8,781 nt of DNA, from positions 1-8,781 of the forward strand of contig JAJXWG010000056.1 in the NCBI GenBank assembly GCA_021781695.1, read 5' to 3'. Made by a program: the position numbers and the translations under genes. This DNA is from Pseudomonadota bacterium. GTDB taxonomy: Bacteria > Pseudomonadota > Gammaproteobacteria > Burkholderiales > Gallionellaceae. Under the pieces are notes generated by a model that saw only the letters and a program-made list of their open reading frames with translations, was not told where the DNA came from and ran no database searches. Shown here one piece after another: positions 1-4,874 of the stretch; within the stretch, counting starts at the first letter, position 1; the number at the start of each line of letters is the position of its first letter.

Positions 1-223
1 CCTGCTGCGCCACTGGATCGGCCTGTACCGGAATGAATTGCCTGCGCCTGTCTCATCAGATTATTCAAAGCTGGTTGCAGTGCAGGTTGACCCGGCGCCT
101 GCCATGAGCAGAGACGATGCCATTGAAATCAGTATAGAGAAGAATCGCGCCCGCGTCAGCATCCGCTGGCCAGGCCATCAGGCGCAGGCATTCGGCAGCT
201 GGTTGGATGCCTGGCTCAAATGA
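1..223 (+). CDS. tnpA: IS66 accessory protein TnpA, C-terminal part (partial at window edge)
   Basis: The reading frame is open from the first full codon (position 2) to the TGA at 221-223, so the visible 73 residues are the C-terminal part of a protein that starts before the window; the TTG at 38 is internal. TnpA of IS66 elements is a small helix-turn-helix protein needed for transposition together with TnpB and TnpC. The helix-turn-helix part is not visible here. Identification rests on position directly before tnpB, the ATGA stop/start overlap with it (220-223), and a C-terminal tail ending in a SWLDAWLK-like segment, comparable to the PEWLAALSRVVG end of the copy 2 protein. The overlap suggests translational coupling to tnpB. 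Confidence 0.75.
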   Translation, partial: LLRHWIGLYRNELPAPVSSDYSKLVAVQVDPAPAMSRDDAIEISIEKNRARVSIRWPGHQAQAFGSWLDAWLK

Positions 224-558
224 TCCGTCCTGAACAGGTGTTTCTGCATGCAGTACCGGTAGACATGCGCTGGAGCATCGATCGTCTGTCACTGTTGATT
301 CAAGAAATGGATGGGCGCTCTCCCTGCGATGGCACGGCCTACGGATTTACCAATCGCACTTACTCTCGCCTCAAGCTGCTGATTTGGGATGGCACCGGGG
401 TCTGGTTGTGCCATCGCCGTTTGCACAAGGGGCGATTCAAGTGGCCCAGCCCCGGTGAATCGCTATTTCGCATGGATGCAGAACAGTGGCGTTGGCTGAC
501 CACGGGCGTGGACTGGCAAAGACTGTGCGCGAAGCCTTCTGCCATATGGCGTGTCTAA
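220..558 (+). CDS. tnpB: IS66 accessory protein TnpB (Orf2)
   Basis: A 112-residue protein of the usual IS66 TnpB length (about 110-120). It has the family pattern: an N-terminal segment ending in a D-x-R-x-S-I-D motif (VDMRWSIDRLSLLI), a central F-x-N-R-x-x-x-R-L-K-L-L-x-W motif (residues about 43-56), a G-V-W-L-C-x-R-R-L segment, a F-x-W-P motif, and a C-terminal region rich in tryptophan. The start ATG overlaps the tnpA stop as ATGA, so translation is probably coupled. TnpB is required for IS66 transposition but its biochemical role is not well defined. The protein aligns along its length with the copy 2 TnpB but with many differences. Note that this TnpB is unrelated to the RuvC nuclease also called TnpB at 3197-4660. 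Confidence 0.93.
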   Translation: MIRPEQVFLHAVPVDMRWSIDRLSLLIQEMDGRSPCDGTAYGFTNRTYSRLKLLIWDGTGVWLCHRRLHKGRFKWPSPGESLFRMDAEQWRWLTTGVDWQRLCAKPSAIWRV

Positions 559-599
559 CAAATAAATGTTTTATATCCGGTGATTTATGTGGGCCGGCC

Positions 600-608
600 T
601 GGTATAAT
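600..608 (+). promoter_or_regulatory. Perfect extended -10 promoter motif just before tnpC
   Basis: TGGTATAAT fits the extended -10 consensus TGnTATAAT exactly. It ends 7 bases before the tnpC ATG at 616, so a transcript from it would begin at or next to the start codon. No convincing -35 box is seen, which extended -10 promoters do not need. The same arrangement occurs in copy 2 (6639-6647). Confidence 0.5.
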
Positions 609-615
609 TAAGCCC

Positions 616-2181
616 ATGAATTCGCTGGATAAATGCACTCATTCAAGCCCTGTTTCAGCACCGTTTGGGGAGGCGTCGCCACCGCCCGTTTCGGCTCACG
701 ACAGTGAAATCGCCCGGCTCAACGAACTCGTCCGTACGCAAGAAATAAAGATTCAGGCCTTGATTCAGGAAGTGGCCTACTTGCGCCGCATTCGCTACGG
801 TGCCAAAAGCGAAGCGATGAGCGCAGAACAACGGCAGCTATTTGAAGACGATATCGTTCAGGATGTTGCCGCAGTCGAAGCCGAGCTCAAGCTTCCTATC
901 ACGCCCGCTGCCCCCAGAAACCGCGCAGGACGTCAGGCATTGCCGGAACATCTGGAACGTGTCGAGGTCCGTCACGAACCGGATTCATGTACTTGTGCTG
1001 CTTGTCAGTCCGATCTGGTCAAGATCGGTGAAGACGTCAGCGAACAACTGGACATCGAGCCAGCCCGCTTCTTTGTGATTCGCCATATCCGCCCGCAATA
1101 TGCTTGCCGCCAGTGCGAGACCATCACGGCAGCACCGGTGGCGCCTGCGGTGATCGATGGTTCACTGGCGGCTCCCGGTTTGCTGACCTGGGTTGCGATC
1201 GGCAAATACCTGGATCACCTGCCGCTTTATCGACTGGAACAGATTGCGGCGCGTCAACAAGTGAATCTGTCACGCAGCACCATGAGCGAATGGATAGGCC
1301 GCATGGGCTTTGCCCTGCAGCCTTTGGCAGATCGGCTGGCGGAATTGCTCAAGCAACGGCAGGTGCTGCACGCTGACGAAACCCCGGTGAAGCAGCTGGA
1401 TCCGGGGGCGGGCAAAACCAAGCGCGCTTACCTTTGGAGTTACCGCAGCAACGATCTGGATACGGGTCCGCCGATCGTGGTGTTTGATTACCAGGGCAGT
1501 CGATCTGGTCAGCATGCCAGGGATTTCCTGCATGGCTGGCAGGGCAATCTCATGGTCGATGATTATGGCGGATACAAGAAGATGTTTGCGATGGATGCGA
1601 CATGCCCTGTCACTGAGCTGGCTTGCTGGGCGCATGCACGGCGTAAATTCTTTGACCTTGAGGCCGGTGGTGCGCATCCGCACGCATCCGAGGCGTTGCG
1701 GCGGATTGCCGGTCTGTATGCGGTCGAAGAAGCGGCGCGTGCCATGAATCAGGATGCCCGCGCAGCCCATCGCCGGCAACACAGCTTGCCGATCCTGGCA
1801 GACATGCGTGAATGGCTGATCCGTTTGCGCATGACCACTGCGGATGGCAGTGGGCTGGCGCGCGCCATCGACTACAGTCTTAATCGTTGGGAGAGCCTCA
1901 GTCGCTATGCGCAAACCGGCAATCTGCCTATCGACAACAACCCGGTAGAAAATGCGATCCGTCCGATCGCTCTAGGCAAGAAGAACTGGCTGTTTGCGGG
2001 CAGTGAACGCGCCGGCAAACGCGCAGCCGCGATTCAGAGCTTGTTGGCTACCGCAAAACTCAACGGCATTGAGCCTGCCGCCTGGCTTAAAGATACGCTG
2101 GAAAAACTTCCTGTCTGGACCATGCGACGTATTGACGAGCTCCTGCCAATCCGCCCGTCAGCACAAATCACGCCGACTTAA
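616..2181 (+). CDS. tnpC: IS66-family transposase TnpC (DDE transposase)
   Basis: A 521-residue transposase that cuts and joins the element ends. Domains in order: an N-terminal leucine-zipper-like coiled coil (about residues 30-60), the conserved RYGAKSE segment (60-66), a zinc finger (Cys pairs about 125-130 and 164-167), the DDE catalytic core, and the IS66 C-terminal domain. Catalytic candidates are D254 in HADETP, D315 or D316 in VDDYGGY, and E445 in NNPVENAIRP; the CWAHARRKF motif is at about 337-345. The frame also has a GTG at 580, giving 533 residues, but ATG 616 is preferred because copy 2 starts at the matching place after the same TATAAT motif. No clear ribosome binding site precedes either start. 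The length is usual for the family and the frame is intact. Confidence 0.96.
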   Translation: MNSLDKCTHSSPVSAPFGEASPPPVSAHDSEIARLNELVRTQEIKIQALIQEVAYLRRIRYGAKSEAMSAEQRQLFEDDIVQDVAAVEAELKLPITPAAPRNRAGRQALPEHLERVEVRHEPDSCTCAACQSDLVKIGEDVSEQLDIEPARFFVIRHIRPQYACRQCETITAAPVAPAVIDGSLAAPGLLTWVAIGKYLDHLPLYRLEQIAARQQVNLSRSTMSEWIGRMGFALQPLADRLAELLKQRQVLHADETPVKQLDPGAGKTKRAYLWSYRSNDLDTGPPIVVFDYQGSRSGQHARDFLHGWQGNLMVDDYGGYKKMFAMDATCPVTELACWAHARRKFFDLEAGGAHPHASEALRRIAGLYAVEEAARAMNQDARAAHRRQHSLPILADMREWLIRLRMTTADGSGLARAIDYSLNRWESLSRYAQTGNLPIDNNPVENAIRPIALGKKNWLFAGSERAGKRAAAIQSLLATAKLNGIEPAAWLKDTLEKLPVWTMRRIDELLPIRPSAQITPT

Positions 2182-2187
2182 CAGGTG

Positions 2188-2205
2188 GTGCGGCTGTACG
2201 CTTAC
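2188..2205 (+). repeat. Right terminal repeat of IS66 copy 1
   Basis: Read on the minus strand from 2205 the sequence begins GTAAGCGTACAGCCGC. The GTAAGCG tip is shared with the left end of copy 2 (5881) and with the orphan IS66 end at 2561. Confidence 0.75.
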
Positions 2206-2236
2206 AATCCGCCAGAGATTTGATTTTGTAAACACA
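2206..2236. other. Short unassigned junction between IS66 copy 1 and the IS110 fragment
   Basis: These 31 bases separate the IS66 right tip from the last codon that looks like IS110 transposase. The first 8 (AATCCGCC) would be the target duplication if the IS66 element inserted here, but the left copy is outside the window. The rest matches neither the expected IS110 continuation nor IS66, so an earlier rearrangement truncated the IS110 gene. Confidence 0.4.
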
Positions 2237-2413
2237 GAAATGCGCGCTGCCACACGCTTCCATGCCAATCAAGCATGGATCCAGATTCACAAAGAATTTG
2301 GCCATGTCCTTGCGCTTTACCTGCTTGCGCAATACCGCCTTGCCGCGCTCATCCACCCCGTGAATCTGAAAAACTTCCTTTGCCAAATCAATGCCAATTG
2401 TCGTAATCTTCAT
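2237..2413 (-). pseudogene. IS110-family transposase, N-terminal fragment
   Basis: The first 59 residues of an IS110-family (DEDD, RuvC-like) transposase remain. The start ATG (2413-2411) has a GAGGAG ribosome binding site about 10 bases upstream. The family signature IGIDLAKEVFQIHGVD is at residues 6-21, with the first catalytic Asp at D9, and the conserved GMEACGSAHF motif is at 50-59 with Glu E52. A full protein is about 300-400 residues. After residue 59 the frame continues to 2168 through unrelated DNA and the end of IS66 copy 1, giving an 81-residue chimeric frame. The remaining catalytic residues and the C-terminal domain are gone, so it is inactive. Family identification is firm; the exact break point is estimated from where similarity stops. 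Confidence 0.88.
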
Positions 2414-2543
2414 CTCGGACGCTCCTCTCTGTTCAGTAGTGATCTAACCACTGCTACTTTGGCACTCAGATGCCGTTAGGGGAAGTGGGCGTCCATTCCA
2501 TTAGTTTGCCGTGGACTGAGTGTCCAAGTTGCGTGGAATACGC
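2414..2543 (-). other. Leader of the IS110 fragment, possible remnant of a bridge RNA region
   Basis: IS110-family elements carry a non-coding left end upstream of the transposase that in studied members encodes a bridge RNA binding both donor and target DNA. Read on the minus strand, this leader has several small hairpins in a row: TGCGT/ACGCA (5 bp, loop 5), TGGAC/GTCCA (5 bp, loop 5), GGCA/TGCC (4 bp, loop 6), and AGTG/CACT extended by AGT/ACT beyond a bulge. The ribosome binding site of the transposase is at its 3' end. The outer boundary of the IS110 element is not certain. The RNA assignment is inference from family knowledge and weak hairpins. Confidence 0.3.
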
Positions 2544-2561
2544 ACTTCATGGGGCGCTTAC
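2544..2561 (-). repeat. Orphan IS66 terminal repeat
   Basis: Read on the minus strand from 2561, 18 bases (GTAAGCGCCCCATGAAGT) are identical to the left tip of IS66 copy 2 at 5881-5898. No tnpA follows it, so it is the leftover end of an IS66 element now lost. It closely abuts the IS256-type end that starts at about 2570, with 8 bases between them. Confidence 0.7.
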
Positions 2562-2569
2562 GATGAGAA

Positions 2570-2748
2570 GAGGGTGTAAGAATTTTTGTGTAAACGGTCA
2601 TTTGGTAGGAAACTACCGCAACGCAATAAGGAGCGAAAATGACCGTATCAAAAGCAATCCCCTAGGAGCTGATTACCGGGCTGCTGGCTGACTACAAAAA
2701 ACCGAAGATCTGATAGGTGAAAACGGCCGGCTCAAGCAACTGACGAAG
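2570..2748 (+). mobile_element. Left end of a truncated IS256-family element
   Basis: The sequence starting GAGGGTGTAAGAATTTTTGTG has the form of IS256-family terminal repeats and is followed about 45 bp later by a ribosome binding site and the start of a mutator-type transposase. Similarity to the family stops at about 2748, where the element is cut. No right end is visible. Confidence 0.65.
2639..2748 (+). pseudogene. IS256-family (mutator) transposase, broken N-terminus
   Basis: ATG at 2639 has an AAGGAG site about 6 bases upstream and begins MTVSKAIP, then a TAG at 2663-2665 where a Glu codon (GAG) is expected, then ELITGLLADYKKP. One base is then missing near 2704 (CCGAAGATC in place of CCGGAAGATC), and in the restored frame the protein continues EDLIGENGRLKQLTK. 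This matches the N-terminus typical of IS256-family transposases (about 400 residues). After about 37 residues the similarity ends. A nonsense codon, a frameshift and a truncation together show that this is an old, dead copy. Identification is from recognition of the family N-terminus. Confidence 0.75.
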
Positions 2749-2764
2749 CATCAAGAGCCTAATT

Positions 2765-2884
2765 TCAGGCTGCGTGATGATGCTCATCGTTCAGATGAGC
2801 GTCTTTAGTTTCACCTCGCTGGGATACCCAATATCCCCAAATGCACAGAGGAATAATGAATGCCAGCAACAGAAGTATGTCCAT
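2765..2884 (-). CDS. Small single-span membrane protein (39 residues), unknown function
   Basis: A 39-residue open frame begins at ATG 2884-2882 with a near-perfect AAAGGAG site about 8 bases upstream (minus strand, 2892-2898), and ends at TGA 2767-2765. Residues 1-20 are strongly hydrophobic (MDILLLLAFIIPLCIWGYWV) and can form one membrane helix. The polar tail contains KDAHLNDEHHH, with a His cluster near the C-terminus. It lies 92 bp downstream of the interrupted 104-residue membrane gene, in the same direction, and is probably the third gene of that operon. I do not recognise a family. The strong ribosome binding site and the clean membrane segment support a real gene. The IS256 remnant begins just past its stop. 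Confidence 0.6.
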   Translation of the reverse strand: MDILLLLAFIIPLCIWGYWVSQRGETKDAHLNDEHHHAA

Positions 2885-2976
2885 CTTATTCTCCTTTGCT
2901 CAATACTGCGCCTACGAAAAGCATAGCACAGCGCTAATTAATAATCCAACGATCCTGACTACCACCTGAAAAGGGG

Positions 2977-3099
2977 CTACACCCATTTCATTCGCACCCA
3001 ATACAGCATGGCCTGAAAACCCAAAAACAGCGCGCCGCAGGTGACCGCCATCGAAATATTTCTCTCAGCGTATTCTATGCCGGCCATAAATACATAGAT
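2977..3099 (-). pseudogene. C-terminal fragment of the 104-residue membrane protein, cut by the TnpB element
   Basis: Downstream part of the gene whose start is at 4884. After one CATAGATG duplication is removed the frame runs from Y66 into VFMAGIEYAERN and ends with a second hydrophobic segment (about residues 82-98, AVTCGALFLGFQAMLYW) and VRMKWV before the TAG at 2979-2977. With the insertion in place this part has no start codon or ribosome binding site of its own that looks convincing, so it is probably not made. See the entry at 4663-4884 for the other half. Confidence 0.85.
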
Positions 3100-3100
3100 G
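3093..3100. repeat. Left 8-bp target duplication (CATAGATG) of the TnpB element
   Basis: CATAGATG is directly before the left terminal repeat and is repeated exactly at 4686-4693, directly after the right terminal repeat. Removing the element and one copy restores an open reading frame. Confidence 0.93.
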
Positions 3101-3123
3101 GGGTATCCGTTTTTCGTGATTGA
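3101..3123. repeat. Left terminal inverted repeat of the TnpB element
   Basis: Pairs with 4663-4685 at 21 of 23 positions. Just inside it the octamer ATTGATAC occurs twice as a direct repeat (3119-3126 and 3143-3150, 24 bp apart), and GTGAT/ATCAC form a short hairpin at about 3116-3133; these could be protein binding sites. Confidence 0.93.
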
Positions 3124-3162
3124 TACCGATCACAAAACGCGGATTGATACTCAAATAAAGGG

Positions 3163-3190
3163 TTGAAATAGCAGTTTTGTAACGCATACT
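3163..3190 (+). promoter_or_regulatory. Candidate promoter of the TnpB-family gene
   Basis: TTGAAA at 3163-3168 (-35, five of six) and CATACT at 3185-3190 (-10, four of six) are 16 bp apart. The start site would be close to the ATG at 3197, so the message would be leaderless or nearly so, in keeping with the lack of a ribosome binding site there. Confidence 0.4.
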
Positions 3191-3196
3191 TGAGAC

Positions 3197-4660
3197 ATGG
3201 GCACAAAGAAGCAAGCGATCTATCGAACAGACGTACTGCCACACCGGATGAACGCCGGGAAGGAGCGGCAGGTATGGGCGTTGTTGCACGCCTGGCGCAG
3301 CGCAGCCGTCCTACAGGCGCGTGAGCAGTGGCGACTGGTATTCCAGACCGGCTATCCCAGCAAGCGGCACAATGTCAGCCGGACGGGATATGACGTGCTA
3401 GGCACAAGTTACGGTCAGATGGTGCGCTGGCAAGTGGTGGGGCAGATCGAAAGCTACCTGTCGAACCGGGCCAACGACTATCGTGAACTGGTCAACGGTT
3501 CCAGCCTTTCTTCTGAGGTCAAACATCAGCTCCACTTCGTCAACCGCTGGCAGGCGTGGTTCAAGCCGGAGGCGCTGACGATGAAGGACGGAACGGAGAT
3601 TCCGGCTGAAGTCAGAAAGCTGGCTCGTGTTTTGTTTCGCCACTTGCTGCATCGTCATCGCAAGCCCGACATGTCGAAAGTCGGAATGATCGTTGACCAG
3701 CGCTGCATCGCCGTGGCACCGTCCAGGAAGGCGACGGCCTATCCGCTGTGGGCCAGGATTTCAACTTTGACCAAGGGCAAACCCATCGAAGTGCCGCTGG
3801 CAAGCTACAAACACTTCGAGCAGCGCCAAGGCAAACGCGCCCTCTCGGTGCAGGTCATCGAGCGCGACGGAGAACTGGCCTTTGGCGTGATGACGGACGT
3901 GGCTGATGCTTTTACCGCTTCACGGGAGGCATACCGGCCCCGCTGCGAAGCGGTGGCGTTGGACTTGGGCCTCAAGACGCTATTCGCCACCGACCAGGGC
4001 GATCTGCTGGGCCGGAACTGGCTGGAGCGCCTGCAAGAACACGACCGGCGCATCACAAAGCTCGCCAGGCACAGGCAGAAGTCTGGTTTGAAAGTCAGAT
4101 CCTCACGGTACAAGAGCTATGTGGCAAGTCTGCGCGGTTTTATCCGTTCCGAAGTCGGGCGCATTCTAAACCGGCTGGTCGAAACGCATGCGCCTGCAGA
4201 GATCGTCATCGAGCGGCTTAATTTCCAGAACCAGGCACTCTCCAAGCGCCTTAACCGCATCCTCTCCCGCTTCGGTAAAAACGAGGTAATGAGGAAGCTG
4301 AAAGATCTGGAGCAGCGCTTTGGCATCGCCACAATTGAAGTCAACCCGGCGTATTCCAGCCAGGAAGACTCAGTATGTGGTTATATCGATAAAAGGAACC
4401 GTCCCCGGCAAGAAGCATTCATCTGCCGGTGGTGCGGAGGGCAACGGCATGCTGACGTGAATGCCGCTCGGAATCTGCTGGCCAGACGTTCTGGCAAGAC
4501 TACAGATTCCCGGCGACCGAAGCAGGCCATCCTCGAAGCGTTGGTACGCCAATTCAACGAGAGATTTACTCGCCTCAAGGGTGGGGCGACTGATCCGAGA
4601 CTTTCCAATCCCTATTTCAGGGACTGGAAAGCTCAGGTGATGCTAACCGGAGACTGTTGA
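3197..4660 (+). CDS. TnpB-family RuvC-like nuclease (putative RNA-guided endonuclease)
   Basis: A 487-residue protein, longer than the usual TnpB (about 370-430). The RuvC core is complete: D256 in ALDLGLK (RuvC-I), E339 in EIVIERLNF (RuvC-II), and D420 in HADVNAARN (RuvC-III). A zinc ribbon lies between II and III (391-413): C394 and C410-x2-C413 are present, but the expected first Cys is Asp (D391 in QEDSVCGY). Residues 1-250 are rich in Arg/Lys and would be the RNA- and DNA-binding lobe; about 65 residues follow RuvC-III. TnpB proteins use an omega RNA made from the 3' end of their element to cut DNA next to a short motif. The ATG at 3197 is taken because a stop lies two codons upstream; no good ribosome binding site is seen. 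The gene is antisense to the operon it interrupts. Cleavage activity is not shown by sequence alone. Confidence 0.9.
   Translation: MGTKKQAIYRTDVLPHRMNAGKERQVWALLHAWRSAAVLQAREQWRLVFQTGYPSKRHNVSRTGYDVLGTSYGQMVRWQVVGQIESYLSNRANDYRELVNGSSLSSEVKHQLHFVNRWQAWFKPEALTMKDGTEIPAEVRKLARVLFRHLLHRHRKPDMSKVGMIVDQRCIAVAPSRKATAYPLWARISTLTKGKPIEVPLASYKHFEQRQGKRALSVQVIERDGELAFGVMTDVADAFTASREAYRPRCEAVALDLGLKTLFATDQGDLLGRNWLERLQEHDRRITKLARHRQKSGLKVRSSRYKSYVASLRGFIRSEVGRILNRLVETHAPAEIVIERLNFQNQALSKRLNRILSRFGKNEVMRKLKDLEQRFGIATIEVNPAYSSQEDSVCGYIDKRNRPRQEAFICRWCGGQRHADVNAARNLLARRSGKTTDSRRPKQAILEALVRQFNERFTRLKGGATDPRLSNPYFRDWKAQVMLTGDC
4601..4631 (+). ncRNA. Strong hairpin at the 3' end of the TnpB-family gene, candidate omega-RNA element
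   Basis: CTTTCCA pairs with TGGAAAG and, inside one A-C mismatch, TCCCT pairs with AGGGA around the 5-base loop ATTTC: 12 pairs in 31 bases. It lies inside codons for residues about 469-479 of the nuclease and 54 bp before the element end. In known TnpB loci the omega RNA is encoded in this position, overlapping the 3' end of the gene and running to the element end, with the guide taken from the flank. Smaller hairpins lie upstream, such as CGTTG/CAACG in 4538-4560. There is no T-run, so it is not a terminator. The RNA itself is inferred; its exact ends are unknown. Confidence 0.4.
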
Positions 4661-4662
4661 TG

Positions 4663-4685
4663 TCAATCACAGAAAACGGATACCC
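4663..4685. repeat. Right terminal inverted repeat of the TnpB element
   Basis: Reverse complement matches 3101-3123 at 21 of 23 positions. It begins 2 bp after the stop codon of the nuclease gene. Confidence 0.93.
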
Positions 4686-4693
4686 CATAGATG
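4686..4693. repeat. Right 8-bp target duplication (CATAGATG) of the TnpB element
   Basis: Exact copy of 3093-3100, directly after the right terminal inverted repeat. Confidence 0.93.
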
Positions 4694-4874
4694 TACATCA
4701 TTATCCGGGTGCTGGATGCGAATTTCTCATACTGGACGTTACTCATCCGCATGGTTCGAATGTGCCGCAGTAAGGAGAATCCTGGCGTTTCCTGTTTCTT
4801 GATCCATATCGCCAATCCAACCAGGACAAACGTACCGAGCCAGACGACACTCGCCATCGCATAAATCGCCGTGC

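Larger units (their letters stand above)
1..2205 (+). mobile_element. IS66-family insertion sequence, copy 1, left end outside the window
   Basis: Three plus-strand genes in the IS66 order tnpA-tnpB-tnpC are followed by a terminal repeat. The right end is placed at 2205 because the reverse complement there begins GTAAGCGTACAGCCGC, which has the GTAAGCG tip typical of IS66 ends, and lies 24 bp past the tnpC stop. The same stop-to-tip spacing (27 bp) is seen in the complete copy 2. The left repeat and the left target duplication are outside the window, so the duplication (it would be AATCCGCC, 2206-2213) cannot be confirmed. The proteins differ greatly from those of copy 2, so the two are different IS66 elements. 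All three reading frames visible here are intact, so the element may be functional. Confidence 0.88.
3101..4685 (+). mobile_element. 1585-bp TnpB-carrying element with terminal inverted repeats and 8-bp target duplication
   Basis: The element is bounded by 23-bp inverted repeats, each beginning GGGTATCCGTTTT and ending GTGATTGA, with differences only at positions 14 and 15 (21 of 23 identical). It is flanked by an exact 8-bp duplication, and excision in silico restores the interrupted membrane gene in frame, so the boundaries are exact. The only gene inside is a TnpB-family RuvC nuclease, which fills nearly the whole element (96 bp before it and 25 bp after). No DDE transposase or TnpA tyrosine recombinase is present. 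Ends starting GG with 8-bp duplications occur in ISL3 and IS1595 families among others, so it may be a non-autonomous element moved in trans. This arrangement differs from IS605 and IS607 carriers of TnpB. Confidence 0.9.

Noticed and set aside
1270..1914. A 214-codon open frame on the minus strand
   Set aside because: Antisense to the catalytic core of tnpC in copy 1; no start signal and no family resemblance.
1994..2479. A 161-codon plus-strand open frame
   Set aside because: It overlaps the tnpC end out of frame, crosses the IS66 tip and runs antisense through the IS110 fragment.
4601..4631. The 3' hairpin as a transcription terminator of the nuclease gene
   Set aside because: It lies inside the coding sequence and has no T-run after it.
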